Below, in pieces: positions 25,943 to 34,408 of a stretch of DNA of 64,000 nucleotides. How positions within the stretch are numbered: the first letter of the stretch is position 1; each line of letters starts with the position of its first letter. Below the pieces are notes generated by a model, which worked only from the letters and a program-made list of their open reading frames with translations, did no database searches and had not been told where the DNA came from. This DNA comes from a bacterium (lineage in GTDB: Bacteria; Vulcanimicrobiota; Xenobia; Xenobiales; JADMJV01), in the NCBI GenBank assembly GCA_018266105.1, contig JAFEBA010000102.1, forward strand, positions 26,408-90,407, written 5' to 3'. Both the position numbers and the translations under genes were made by a program.

Positions 25943-26021
25943 CCTTTAGACCTTTGCGCCATCTCTTCAGTCGCCTGCCCGGTGCCTGCCTCACAATCAT
26001 CGCCTTGGCAACAGAACCAAG

Positions 26022-26456
26022 TCATTCCGTGTAAGGCGGGATTTCCAGTCGAACAACGCAGACCTGCTCCCAGATTCCCTCACCGAGTAAGAACCTGAGG
26101 AATCTGCTCAAAACGGGATGGCTTTTTTCATAGGTTAACAGTTCGCATCGACTGTGGTCGCGAGTCAAAACCCGAGCATAGACTCTCCATCTACGGCCCC
26201 GAAAGTCTACCTCGGCCTCAGGGTGTTTAAGCAGGTTCAGAAACCATTCGGCCCGGAACCCCATGGCTGATCCGACGTAAATGTGTCTCGCTATCGGGTC
26301 ATAACGAACGACCTCCAGGACAGCCTGCCGCATCAGCCCGGTTCGCCTTCCCCGATGATGCAAGCGCAAAAAACGAGAGCCCAGAATCCAAGAACAGTCA
26401 GCCCGATAGAGCCAGAGAGGTAATCGCAGAAACCTTCGCAGGACAGACATCCTCAC
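26022..26456 (-). CDS. Deazaflavin/F420-dependent nitroreductase-like protein
   Basis: A 144-residue protein of the DDN-like split-barrel family: LRLHHRGRRTGLMRQAVLEVV, HIYVGSAMGFRAEWFLNLLKHPEAEV and VYARVLTRDH are the family blocks. In actinobacteria such proteins use F420H2. Many other bacteria carry homologues whose cofactor is unknown, so cofactor use here is inference. The GTG at 26456 overlaps the stop of the spermidine synthase gene by 4 nt, which supports this start over an ATG at 26450. The two are therefore an operon. Confidence 0.75.
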   Translation of the reverse strand: MRMSVLRRFLRLPLWLYRADCSWILGSRFLRLHHRGRRTGLMRQAVLEVVRYDPIARHIYVGSAMGFRAEWFLNLLKHPEAEVDFRGRRWRVYARVLTRDHSRCELLTYEKSHPVLSRFLRFLLGEGIWEQVCVVRLEIPPYTE

Positions 26457-27346
26457 CAGGGCCCATCAGAGTTGTCAGGGGAATAGCGCAGGGCCCGACG
26501 CAGGTGTTTGGGTTTGTGGATGCTGCGCACGTGCATTTCTCCGTCGTAGGCCTTGAGACCGGTGACCCGGCGCAGCAGGAGCTGCCGGTCTACTTGCTCC
26601 TGGCAGAGAGTGTCCGGTGAGAAACAGTGGCTGGCGGTCAGAAAGCACCACAGGCTGTGATAACAGGGGACGAAGCTGACCATCGGACAGAGTCTTGACC
26701 AATGTTTGGCCAACTTGCGGTAGTGGCTTACAAAAAGGCTCTCCTGGCGAGGATTGCCGCTGCCGACTTGAGTGCAGAAGATACCATCCAGCCCCAACCT
26801 GGAGGCGACCAGCTGGTAAAGTTCCTTGAAGTCCAGGGTCTCCGATTCACTATTTTCGGTTAAGTCCGCGATGATGACGTCAAAATAACCTTGGGCGTCG
26901 CGCAAATACTGCAGTGCGTCCCCCACGATCAGGCGGCAGCGAGGGTCGTTGAAAGCCCCAGCGTGGAATTCTGGGGCAAAATCCCGACACAGCTTGATCA
27001 GTGTGGCGTCTTGCTCCACCATAACCACTTCCTGCACGCATTGGTGGCGGAGGACCTCCCGCAAGGCGCTGCCTTCACCTCCACCTAAAATCAGGACTCT
27101 GCGCGGCAGAGTGTGCACAAGCAGCCCAGGATGAACCAGGAGCTCGTGATAAATCGCCAAGTCCTTGGTGGCGGACTGGAAATCCCCATCCAGCAGCAGA
27201 AACTTTCCCCAAAGTTCATTCTCTCCCAGGAAGATTTCCTGGTAAGGGCTTTGTCCCTGGAAGATCACTCGGTCGACCCGGTGCTCGATTCGAACCGGAC
27301 CTTCAATACGTTCTTTCACCCACTCCGGGTCCACTGTCCCACTCAT
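26453..27346 (-). CDS. speE: Spermidine synthase-like aminopropyltransferase
   Basis: A 297-residue enzyme of the polyamine aminopropyltransferase family. It has an N-terminal beta domain with YQEIFLGENELWGKFLLLDGDFQSATKD and YHELLVHPGL, then the SAM-type fold with RVLILGGGEGSALREVLRH, an acidic VMVEQD, and GDALQYLRD. The catalytic loop reads ADLTENSESE where typical enzymes have DSTDP, so the second Asp is replaced by Glu and substrate choice may differ. I chose the ATG at 27346; a TTG at 27403 adds residues without similarity. It is coupled to the DDN-like gene. Confidence 0.85.
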   Translation of the reverse strand: MSGTVDPEWVKERIEGPVRIEHRVDRVIFQGQSPYQEIFLGENELWGKFLLLDGDFQSATKDLAIYHELLVHPGLLVHTLPRRVLILGGGEGSALREVLRHQCVQEVVMVEQDATLIKLCRDFAPEFHAGAFNDPRCRLIVGDALQYLRDAQGYFDVIIADLTENSESETLDFKELYQLVASRLGLDGIFCTQVGSGNPRQESLFVSHYRKLAKHWSRLCPMVSFVPCYHSLWCFLTASHCFSPDTLCQEQVDRQLLLRRVTGLKAYDGEMHVRSIHKPKHLRRALRYSPDNSDGPW

Positions 27347-27545
27347 GCTACAACCAAGATCTGGATAAGCTTGCGCGGTCCTCCAGAGATTCTTTTGTGG
27401 CAAGGCGTAGCGCTGCTGTCATTTTGCGCAAAGCCGCGGGCCAGTGCGAGGCTCTCGGCCTTACCGAAGCCAGAACGCCAACAGGGATTCCAGTTCCGTT
27501 TGCTGCAGATTCTCGGCAACTCATCTCAAAGCACTGGAGAAGCAG

Positions 27546-27935
27546 ATGAAGAAACTGATCCTCGTCCTGGCCACCGTTCTCTCGACCAGCGGCTGGCTGG
27601 CCGCCGAAGAGCTGACCGGCAAGCTGATTGTGCCTCGGGGCGCTGCAACCAAGGAAAGCTATCTCATCGGCAACTTCCAGCTGCTTGGGCGCAAAGGTAA
27701 GGTCATCCTGAGCGAATCAAAGCAGGTGTCAAGCCAGACTCTGAATCGGTTCCGGGACCAGTGGGTTTCCATTCAGGCCGAGTTTCAACCGGCCCAGACC
27801 GCTGACCCTCAGGAGCAGGCCCCGCTCATCATCGGCCCGGACGGCAAAACCAGTCTGCAGGATCACCCCGCCAGCTATCGCGTGATTTCCATTCAGGCCT
27901 ACAAAGGACCCCGGTTTCCTTTGCCCAAGCCTTAA
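27546..27935 (+). CDS. Small exported protein of unknown function
   Basis: A 129-residue protein with a clean Sec signal (SGWLAA|EELTG, mature Glu) and a good ribosome site (CTGGAGAAGCAG before the ATG at 27546). The mature part is beta-rich (GKLIVPRGAATKESYLIGNF, DQWVSIQAEFQPAQ) with Pro-rich ends and no Cys. It resembles small OB-fold or Ig-like periplasmic proteins, but I recognise no family. It ends convergently 3 bp from arsA. A TTGCGCA heptamer at 27424 lies upstream without a 21-bp partner. Confidence 0.65.
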   Translation: MKKLILVLATVLSTSGWLAAEELTGKLIVPRGAATKESYLIGNFQLLGRKGKVILSESKQVSSQTLNRFRDQWVSIQAEFQPAQTADPQEQAPLIIGPDGKTSLQDHPASYRVISIQAYKGPRFPLPKP

Positions 27936-27938
27936 GGG

Positions 27939-29639
27939 TTATGCATGCACGGCCTGCGCCAACCGGAGTGGCTCCAAATAGGCTTTGTCTCCCAGTTTCA
28001 GCACTTCCGCCAGGCAGGCTGCCTCGTGAATCGCTCGCGAGGCCAGCACCGGATCCTGAGTACCCGAAGCCAGCAACGAGCGATTGACCACCCAGGCGAA
28101 GGGAGAGATTTGGGCCCGCAGCAGGTCGGCCTGCAGGCTGGCGGCCTCATGCACCGGAGTCGGCTCGGCCAGAGTGACCAGCACCACTCGGGTAAACTGG
28201 GGGTCTCGCAGCCTGGGTAGCAACTGGGTCACGGATTCCGGTGAGTCTTGCTGGTTCCGGCGTACCTCCCGAGAGTAGGCTTCACTGGCATCCATTAACA
28301 AAATGGTGTGACCGGTGGGAGCCGTATCGATGATGACAAATTCGTGCTCACCCTGGTGGACGGCTTCGGCAAAGGCCCGGAAAACGGCAATTTCTTCGGT
28401 GCAGGGCGAGCGTAGATCTTCTTTGAGCAGGGCCAGGCCCTGCTCGTCCAACTTGGCCGCGGCCCTGGCCAGAACCTCGTCCGTATAACGCTTGATTTCT
28501 CGCTGAGGCTCAATGCGGTCGATTCGCAACAGGCCGTGGTCCCCCTCGGTCAGGTCGCCGGCCGGATCGGTGGTGGTGAGACGCACCCTGCAGCCTGACT
28601 CACTCAGTTTGCGGGCCAACTGCAGCGCCACCGTGGTTTTGCCGACCCCGCCTTTGCCCATGGTCATGACCACTCCCTTGCCGTTCGCGCGCAGTTCCTC
28701 CGCTAGTTGATCGAGACTGCCGAATTCGGACGGGATGGATGGGAGGGTCGAGGCCCGTTCCACCTGCTCAGGCGGGCGATTGAGAGCCCTCAGGGCCTTC
28801 AGGCCTACCAGATTGACGGGCAGTAGCGCCACTTGTTGCCCTTCCACCCCAATCAGCTGGTCTTGCTGGAGAGCACGCATGGCCTGGGCAGTGGGATCCT
28901 GACTGTGCGAGCCCAACACTCCGTTGATGAGCAATTGGATGTTGGCGACCCCCATTTCGGTCAGTTCCTGCCGGGTGCGTCGCGCCTCATTCAGACTGGA
29001 CTTGTCCGGGCGCGCCACCAGTACCACCGCTGTTTGGCTGGCATCTCCCAACCGCTGCAAAGCCAGTGCATAGCGTTCTCTTTGCTCTTGCAGTCCGGCC
29101 AGCGGCCCCAGGCAAGAGGACTCGGCCGTGGTGGTGTTCAGATAGCCGCTCCAGGCGCCGGGTAAACTCAGCAAGCGCAGAGTGTGTCCGGTGGGAGCAG
29201 TATCAAAAACGATATGGTCGTAGTCCCTGGCCACCTGATCGTCGGCCATCAGGGCCACAAACTCAGCGAAAGTGGCCAGCTCGGTTGTGCAGGCCCCGGA
29301 GAATTGCTCCTCCATGTTGCGAATGACCGCCGGCGGTAAAACCCCGCGATAGGGGCCCACCACCTTTTCGCGGTAGGCCGCCGCTGCCTCCATGGGGTCC
29401 AGGTTGCAGGCCCAGAGTCCGGGAACATCGGGCAAAGCCTGAGGCCTGGACGCCAGCGAGAGACCGAACACCTCGTCCAGATTGGAAGCGGGGTCGGTGC
29501 TGACCAGAAGAACCCGCCGTCCCTCATCACACAAGGCCAGAGAAGTGGCGCAGGCCAGCGAGGTTTTTCCCACGCCACCTTTGCCTGTAAAGAATAAATA
29601 GCGCCGGGTCAGTGGCCGCCACCAGTCTAAATCGTGCAT
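27939..29639 (-). CDS. arsA: Arsenite/antimonite-stimulated ATPase ArsA, two-domain form
   Basis: A 566-residue duplicated P-loop ATPase that drives As(III)/Sb(III) extrusion with an ArsB-type pump. The A1 domain has GKGGVGKT at 19-26 and FDTAPTGHTLRLL. The A2 domain has GKGGVGKT near residue 325 and IDTAPTGHTILLMD. All three metalloid-binding cysteines appear in context: FSGACTTEL and TTAESSCLGP in A1, and SPCTEEIAVF in A2. The length is close to the 583 residues of the plasmid R773 enzyme. It is last in arsR-arsD-arsA, with no arsB, acr3 or arsC nearby, so the pump is elsewhere or missing. Confidence 0.93.
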   Translation of the reverse strand: MHDLDWWRPLTRRYLFFTGKGGVGKTSLACATSLALCDEGRRVLLVSTDPASNLDEVFGLSLASRPQALPDVPGLWACNLDPMEAAAAYREKVVGPYRGVLPPAVIRNMEEQFSGACTTELATFAEFVALMADDQVARDYDHIVFDTAPTGHTLRLLSLPGAWSGYLNTTTAESSCLGPLAGLQEQRERYALALQRLGDASQTAVVLVARPDKSSLNEARRTRQELTEMGVANIQLLINGVLGSHSQDPTAQAMRALQQDQLIGVEGQQVALLPVNLVGLKALRALNRPPEQVERASTLPSIPSEFGSLDQLAEELRANGKGVVMTMGKGGVGKTTVALQLARKLSESGCRVRLTTTDPAGDLTEGDHGLLRIDRIEPQREIKRYTDEVLARAAAKLDEQGLALLKEDLRSPCTEEIAVFRAFAEAVHQGEHEFVIIDTAPTGHTILLMDASEAYSREVRRNQQDSPESVTQLLPRLRDPQFTRVVLVTLAEPTPVHEAASLQADLLRAQISPFAWVVNRSLLASGTQDPVLASRAIHEAACLAEVLKLGDKAYLEPLRLAQAVHA

Positions 29640-29687
29640 AAAAAACCAGATCCTTTCGAGCGGACGGTTGCCTGCGCGGAGAGCTGA

Positions 29688-30053
29688 TCAGCAGCAGCCT
29701 GAGTTTGGAGAACAGCATGAACCGCCTGATTTTGCGGGTGCGACCGGTTCGGAAGCGACGCCCACCCAGCCCGACAACTGCTGGCGGCCTGGGTAAACCT
29801 GCTTACTGACGATTTTGCCGTCGACCATAAAGATGGGTAGAAATTCGTTTTCCGCGCCCATCTCCGCGATCACTTCCGGATGCTGGGTGAACGTTTTGAC
29901 GTCGTCACGCAGGTTGAAGCGCTCCACCGTTACGCCCTGTTCTTTCAAGAAGTTCAGGTCGGCTACCAGTTGGGTGAGACGAGGGTCGACGTCCACACCA
30001 CACACACCGGTGGAGCAGCACATGGGGGGATCAAAAACTTTCAGAATGGCCAT
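29688..30053 (-). CDS. arsD: Arsenic metallochaperone ArsD
   Basis: A 121-residue protein that hands As(III) to ArsA. The three essential cysteines are present at their standard positions 12, 13 and 18 (DPPMCCSTGVCG). The thioredoxin-like body continues with GVTVERFNLRDDVKTF and FLPIFMVDGKIV. A Cys-rich tail (SCCSPNSGCC) matches the two vicinal pairs of R773 ArsD. The ATG at 30053 has AGGAAAGGA upstream. The longer frame from 30113 lies in arsR and is rejected. Its start overlaps arsR by 23 nt, and arsA follows after 48 nt. Confidence 0.92.
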   Translation of the reverse strand: MAILKVFDPPMCCSTGVCGVDVDPRLTQLVADLNFLKEQGVTVERFNLRDDVKTFTQHPEVIAEMGAENEFLPIFMVDGKIVSKQVYPGRQQLSGWVGVASEPVAPAKSGGSCCSPNSGCC

Positions 30054-30456
30054 TTGAGGGTTTCCTTTCCTGTTGCCTGAATTCGAGTGCTTTGGCTGGG
30101 TCAGCTTCCACAAAGCACAATGCCCGGTCCAGAAGCTCCGGAATACAGGGGTTGATGATACGGTAGAAGATGCAGTTCCCTTCGCGTCTGGAGTTCAGGA
30201 TACGCCAGTCGGTCAGCCGCTGCAACTGATTGGAGACGGCCTGGGCTGACATGCCCAGAGCCTGAGAAAGGTCAGACACGCAAGCTTCCTGCTTCCGAAT
30301 GAGCTCGTGCAAAAGCCGAAGTCGAGTATCATTGGACATCACCTTAAACAGACCGGCCAACTGACCGGACAACATCGGGGAAAGCAGATTGCGCTCAGGC
30401 AGAGCGCAGTCGCTTGAACAGGAACTTTTCTGATCTCGCTTCATCCAGTAATACAT
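30031..30456 (-). CDS. arsR: ArsR/CadC-type metalloregulator
   Basis: A 141-residue winged-helix repressor: VMSNDTRLRLLHELIRK, then ACVSDLSQALGMSAQAVSNQLQRL (recognition region) and the wing RREGNCIFYRI. The metal-binding layout is CadC-like, with an N-terminal CSSDC (two Cys, three residues apart) plus one Cys in the alpha-3 region (EACVSDL), rather than the CxC pair of classical ArsR. It should release the operon on As(III), Sb(III) or perhaps Cd/Pb. The start at 30456 or a Met at 30444 is possible. The AT-rich stretch just upstream is a candidate operator, but I saw no clean palindrome. Confidence 0.88.
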   Translation of the reverse strand: MYYWMKRDQKSSCSSDCALPERNLLSPMLSGQLAGLFKVMSNDTRLRLLHELIRKQEACVSDLSQALGMSAQAVSNQLQRLTDWRILNSRREGNCIFYRIINPCIPELLDRALCFVEADPAKALEFRQQERKPSNGHSESF

Positions 30457-30471
30457 TAATCCGTTGAATAG

Positions 30472-30966
30472 TTGGCGTCAAGCACACAACTACCGGGCTC
30501 CCCAATCTATGACCAGTTGGGTCCCGGCCCCTTCAGGCCCGCTGCACACCCCCGCCCGCACGATGTGGCCAGCCTGCGAATTGTTCCGTGCCCTTCAGAA
30601 ATTGGTTCGGCAGCCGACAAGTCTGCGGTGATCACAAATTCTCTCTCCCGACCCTGCTGTTGTCCAAGCGGGCGGGAAATCAGCAAGAAGGCCGAGCTGG
30701 ACGAAAATCGTAAGAAAGCCGGTTCCGAATATGCGGCTGCTCTGGCAGCCCTGCACTCGGGCAGCGTGCCGGCTGCAAAAAGCGCCTTTGAGCAACTTCA
30801 AAAGCATGTGGAGCCCTCAGATCCCCTGCGACCGGCCGTCGACCAACTTGCCATCGCAGTTCAGGAACGTCAGGATTGCCTGGCCCATCGCCGCAAGGTG
30901 GCCGCCTACGCCCGAGTTCAGGCCTCCCTGCACCAGCTTCATTCTTCCGTGGAGGTGAGTGCCTGA
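30472..30966 (+). CDS. Doubtful small helical protein
   Basis: This frame is open for 164 codons, but only the last 95 (from about 30680) look protein-like. There the sequence is Ala/Lys/Glu rich and helical (AALAALHSGSVPAAKSAFEQL), possibly TPR-related. The first part is Pro/Cys rich with no ribosome site, so a true start may lie inside, or this may be a remnant. It lies between arsR and the amine oxidase gene. I recognise no family. The region 30457-31090 otherwise shows nothing I can support. Confidence 0.3.
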   Translation: MASSTQLPGSPIYDQLGPGPFRPAAHPRPHDVASLRIVPCPSEIGSAADKSAVITNSLSRPCCCPSGREISKKAELDENRKKAGSEYAAALAALHSGSVPAAKSAFEQLQKHVEPSDPLRPAVDQLAIAVQERQDCLAHRRKVAAYARVQASLHQLHSSVEVSA

Positions 30967-31090
30967 AGGGCCGGGCCTTCTGAAGGCGGCCAGCGGAGCA
31001 TTTTTGTTGATTCCAGGCAGTGACGGCTACGGCCCCCTCGCGCCCCCTTTGCGTCCATTTTCTAGCCGCTTCTTTTGCTACTCTGGACCC

Positions 31091-32410
31091 ATGAATATGC
31101 GACGACGACAGCTTCTCAAATTTTGCGCCATACTTCCCTTCCTGCCGGCGCGGGCTGAGCAAGTCTGGGATGTCCTGGTTATAGGCGCCGGTATTTCCGG
31201 CCTGAGCGCGGCCTCCTGGTTGACCGGCAAAGGCTACCGGGTGGCCGTGCTGGAGGCTCGCCAGCGCCTGGGCGGACGGGTCTGGACGGACCGCTCGCTG
31301 GGCTTTCCTGTCGATCTGGGAGGGTCCTGGATTCACGAAGCCACCGGCAACCCTCTGACCCAACTCTGCCAGCAGGCCGGCATTCAGACCAAAATTGACA
31401 ATGACCACTGGCAATTGATTCAACCTGGCGGAGTGGCCCTGCAGGATGATGCCGAAGAGGAGTTGGACTCGCTGAACTCTTGGATCCTGCGGCAGTTTGA
31501 GAAAAATTCCGGCGACTCGCAGCGTCAGGTGGCCGACCAGGCCCTATCCAGACGCCAGTTGACCCCCCAACAAAAGCTGCTCACCCGCGAATTCTACCAT
31601 GGCTGCGCCACTGAGTTTGGTGCATTGCCCGAGGATGTTTCGGTGGCGGCCTATCGAGACGGGGGCTACCAGGGTCAGGATCGGGTCTTTCCCAACGGCT
31701 ACTCCCAGATCGCCGACTATCTGGCCCGCGACCTGAATGTAAATTTGGGGCAGGTTGTGAAGCAGGTCGAGTGGGGGAGTTCAGGCGTTAATATCACCTG
31801 CCAGAACCGAGTTTGGAGGGCTCGAACCGCCATCATCACCTTGCCCTTGGGCGTCATGCAGAGCGGATCGGTGGTGTTCAGTCCCGCCTTACCGGGAGCC
31901 CAACAGTCGGCTCTACGAGGGCTGAAGATGGGATTGCTGAACAAACTGGTGCTCACTTTCTCAGACCCATTTTGGCCTCAGGCATACCAGCACTTCGCCA
32001 ACCTCAGCGAGGAAATCGGCGTGCTGGGCGAGATTGCCAATCTGCAAAATCTGTATGGTCACCCGGGCCTGCTGCTCTTTTTGGCCGGCCGGCCTGCCTG
32101 GCAGCGTGAAGCCTGGCAGGACAGTCAACTCCGTCAGGAGGCCTGGCGCCTCATTCGGAGCCTCTTTTCCAAAGCCACCCCAGCGCTGGCCTTCCGGGCC
32201 ACCCGCTGGGGGGCCGACCCCTTTTCCCGAGGTTCCTACTCCTATCTCCCACCTGGCGCTTCTCCTCGGCTTCGCTCCGAGCTGGCCCAGCCTCAGCCTC
32301 CTCTTTTCTTTGCTGGCGAGGCCACCCACGAGAGCATGTCGGCCACCGTTCACGGAGCCTTCCTCTCCGGCCGCCGCGCCGCCGCTGAACTCGACGACTC
32401 CTGGGGCTGA
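31091..32410 (+). CDS. Tat-exported flavin monoamine/polyamine oxidase
   Basis: A 439-residue FAD enzyme of the monoamine-oxidase family. It begins with a twin-arginine signal (MRRRQLLKF, cut ARA|EQVWD). The dinucleotide motif VLVIGAGISGLSAA is near residue 30 and RQRLGGRVWTDRSL follows. The late FAD segment PLFFAGEATHESMSATVHGAFLSGRRAA (about 32300-32380) is typical. It likely oxidises polyamines or other primary/secondary amines in the periplasm. A spermidine synthase gene 4 kb away makes polyamines plausible but not proven. The ATG at 31091 gives the Tat signal; an earlier start is unlikely. Confidence 0.85.
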   Translation: MNMRRRQLLKFCAILPFLPARAEQVWDVLVIGAGISGLSAASWLTGKGYRVAVLEARQRLGGRVWTDRSLGFPVDLGGSWIHEATGNPLTQLCQQAGIQTKIDNDHWQLIQPGGVALQDDAEEELDSLNSWILRQFEKNSGDSQRQVADQALSRRQLTPQQKLLTREFYHGCATEFGALPEDVSVAAYRDGGYQGQDRVFPNGYSQIADYLARDLNVNLGQVVKQVEWGSSGVNITCQNRVWRARTAIITLPLGVMQSGSVVFSPALPGAQQSALRGLKMGLLNKLVLTFSDPFWPQAYQHFANLSEEIGVLGEIANLQNLYGHPGLLLFLAGRPAWQREAWQDSQLRQEAWRLIRSLFSKATPALAFRATRWGADPFSRGSYSYLPPGASPRLRSELAQPQPPLFFAGEATHESMSATVHGAFLSGRRAAAELDDSWG

Positions 32411-32452
32411 CGTTCAGGCAGGTCGCTGAAGGTCAGAAGCGAACCCCGAGAA

Positions 32453-34408
32453 GTGACCAAAAGGCGAGGGCTATCGTTGCTTGAACTGCTGGTGTGCCTG
32501 GGCCTGATGCTTGCCATGGCCGCTATCGGCGCCCAGAACTTTCTGCGCGGCTCTTCAACCGTCAAGAAGGACGCCGTGCAGGCTTTAAGCGGCGAAGTGA
32601 GGGCCTTGCAGCAGAGGGCTGTGCTGGAGAACAAAATGGTTGCACTGACCCTCACCCCCTCGGCCACCCAGACCATTGGCACCGAGGTGGGAACGAGCTT
32701 TCCTCGTCTGGAGAAAGTGCGCGATTTTAAGTCCGATTTTCCCGACGTCTGGTTGACCTGTGCCGCTCCCAGTCAGCTCTCCAGTCCAGATACCGCCCTG
32801 AACGACAGCTGGTTCTCCAGTCAGAGGGCGGCCATCATTTTTGCTCCGGACGGGAGAATTTTCTCGAACCTGGCCGCCGATGGTCAAAGCTATTTTCATC
32901 TGGGCTTGATGCGAGCCGGTGGTGGGCAGTGGGACATCCGGCTCGGCTCTCAGGGCGACTTGCAGGTCATTGAGCAGGCCAACACTCGCAACCCCATTCC
33001 CACCCTCGGCAGTGCCTTAAGTCTGAGCGCCTCCGCCAATCAGGCTCCCACCATCACCGGTTTGAAAATTCTGAGCAGTTCCAGCTTGCCGCGCGGAACC
33101 GATGGGTTTTTTCATCTCACCCCCGCCCCCGGCCAGTTAATGACCTTCGAAGTGGAGGCTCGAGACGATGATGGAGACGACCAGCTCTCTCTGGAAGGAC
33201 AGGGCCCGGGCCAGTTTAGCGCGTCCACCAGCAACAGCATGACCTTCGATGCCTCCCGCGGTCGCTGGCTGGGCCACCTGACCTGGGCGCCCCCAGTCGT
33301 TCCCAGCGGACCGACCCAACTGCAGTTCATCGTCAAGGACCGCCAGGGGGCGGTTGCTGGTGCCAACGCGAATTCCAGCGTAGTGGTTGATGGCCTGGCC
33401 AGTGAAGGCCTGGTTTTTGCTGCTCAGCTCAACGGAGATCAGCACAACCGGATCTATCGGGCCAACCCGGACGGTAGCGGACTTCGCGAAATCTTTGCCT
33501 CAGGTCAGGCCGATAAGCTGGACCTTGCTGGTCCGGTTCTCTCTCCCCAGGGCAACATGGTTGCTTTTTTGGATTGCACCTCCTGGCCGCCCAGTGTCTG
33601 CGTCTCGGGAATCAACGGCACCGGTTTTCGCGTGATCCATCCGTCCCTGGCTCAGAATGGGAGTATGGCCTTGTTCTGGAGCGCTGATTCTTCCAAGGTT
33701 TTGGTCGCGGTCGGACCCGACAAAATAATGGCCTTTCCCGCCGCCGGGGGCACGGGACAGGTTGTGGCGGCCGGCATCAACCCAAATTTGACCGTGATGT
33801 CCCCGGACCACAAGAAGCTCGCTTATTACCGTACCGGTGTGACTCCAGCTCGGGTGGAGATCCTGGATCTGGCCACCTCGGCCACGACCACCGTGGCCAC
33901 CTCGGGGCCGGGGACTCAATTGATGATGAGCTCCTGTGACTCTCCCATTTGTTTCTCGGCCGATAGCCAGAGCGTATTTTACACCGTCTATGATAGCTCC
34001 ACGCAGAATGCTAAAGTTTTTTCCTTCACCAGCCCAGGGCCTCCGGTTCAGGTGCTGGACGTGGGAGACCGGCTGATCTGGCTCCGCTCAGGTCCAGGCA
34101 AGAAGCTGGCTTGCGTGCTGATGGCGAGTGGTCAAAGGCCCCTTTATAGTTGGGGCGATTACAGCGATGCTGCCAGCAAAGTGCTGGTGGCCCAAAGGGC
34201 CAGCAACTCCATCTATGCCGGCTGTCCCGACCGCTTTGAGATATCCTCCGATGGTAACCGAATCTACTGGATGCAGGGACTGGACAGCGGCAGTTACCTG
34301 ACCCGCTATGATTTTGCCGGAGGTCAGTCGGTCAAGATATCCAAGGTCGGAAGCTACTACCTGTGCCCTGACAGCAATGGCCTGTCGCTCCTGAACTTCG
34401 TTCCATGA
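32453..34408 (+). CDS. GspH-like pseudopilin fused to TolB-type beta-propeller
   Basis: A 651-residue protein with a class III (prepilin) leader, KRRG|LSLLELLVCLGLML, with Glu at +5. Residues 20-190 look like a GspH/FimT pseudopilin head. About 200-310 is a cadherin- or Ig-like domain (FEVEARDDDGDDQLSL). From about 315 come TolB/WD40-like propeller blades: NRIYRANPDGSGLREIF, LSPQGNMVAFLD, SPDHKKLAYYRTG and ISSDGNRIYWMQG. Pseudopilins are usually under 250 residues, so a whole propeller at a pilus tip is remarkable. It starts with GTG and is the first of five overlapping genes. Confidence 0.75.
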   Translation: MTKRRGLSLLELLVCLGLMLAMAAIGAQNFLRGSSTVKKDAVQALSGEVRALQQRAVLENKMVALTLTPSATQTIGTEVGTSFPRLEKVRDFKSDFPDVWLTCAAPSQLSSPDTALNDSWFSSQRAAIIFAPDGRIFSNLAADGQSYFHLGLMRAGGGQWDIRLGSQGDLQVIEQANTRNPIPTLGSALSLSASANQAPTITGLKILSSSSLPRGTDGFFHLTPAPGQLMTFEVEARDDDGDDQLSLEGQGPGQFSASTSNSMTFDASRGRWLGHLTWAPPVVPSGPTQLQFIVKDRQGAVAGANANSSVVVDGLASEGLVFAAQLNGDQHNRIYRANPDGSGLREIFASGQADKLDLAGPVLSPQGNMVAFLDCTSWPPSVCVSGINGTGFRVIHPSLAQNGSMALFWSADSSKVLVAVGPDKIMAFPAAGGTGQVVAAGINPNLTVMSPDHKKLAYYRTGVTPARVEILDLATSATTTVATSGPGTQLMMSSCDSPICFSADSQSVFYTVYDSSTQNAKVFSFTSPGPPVQVLDVGDRLIWLRSGPGKKLACVLMASGQRPLYSWGDYSDAASKVLVAQRASNSIYAGCPDRFEISSDGNRIYWMQGLDSGSYLTRYDFAGGQSVKISKVGSYYLCPDSNGLSLLNFVP

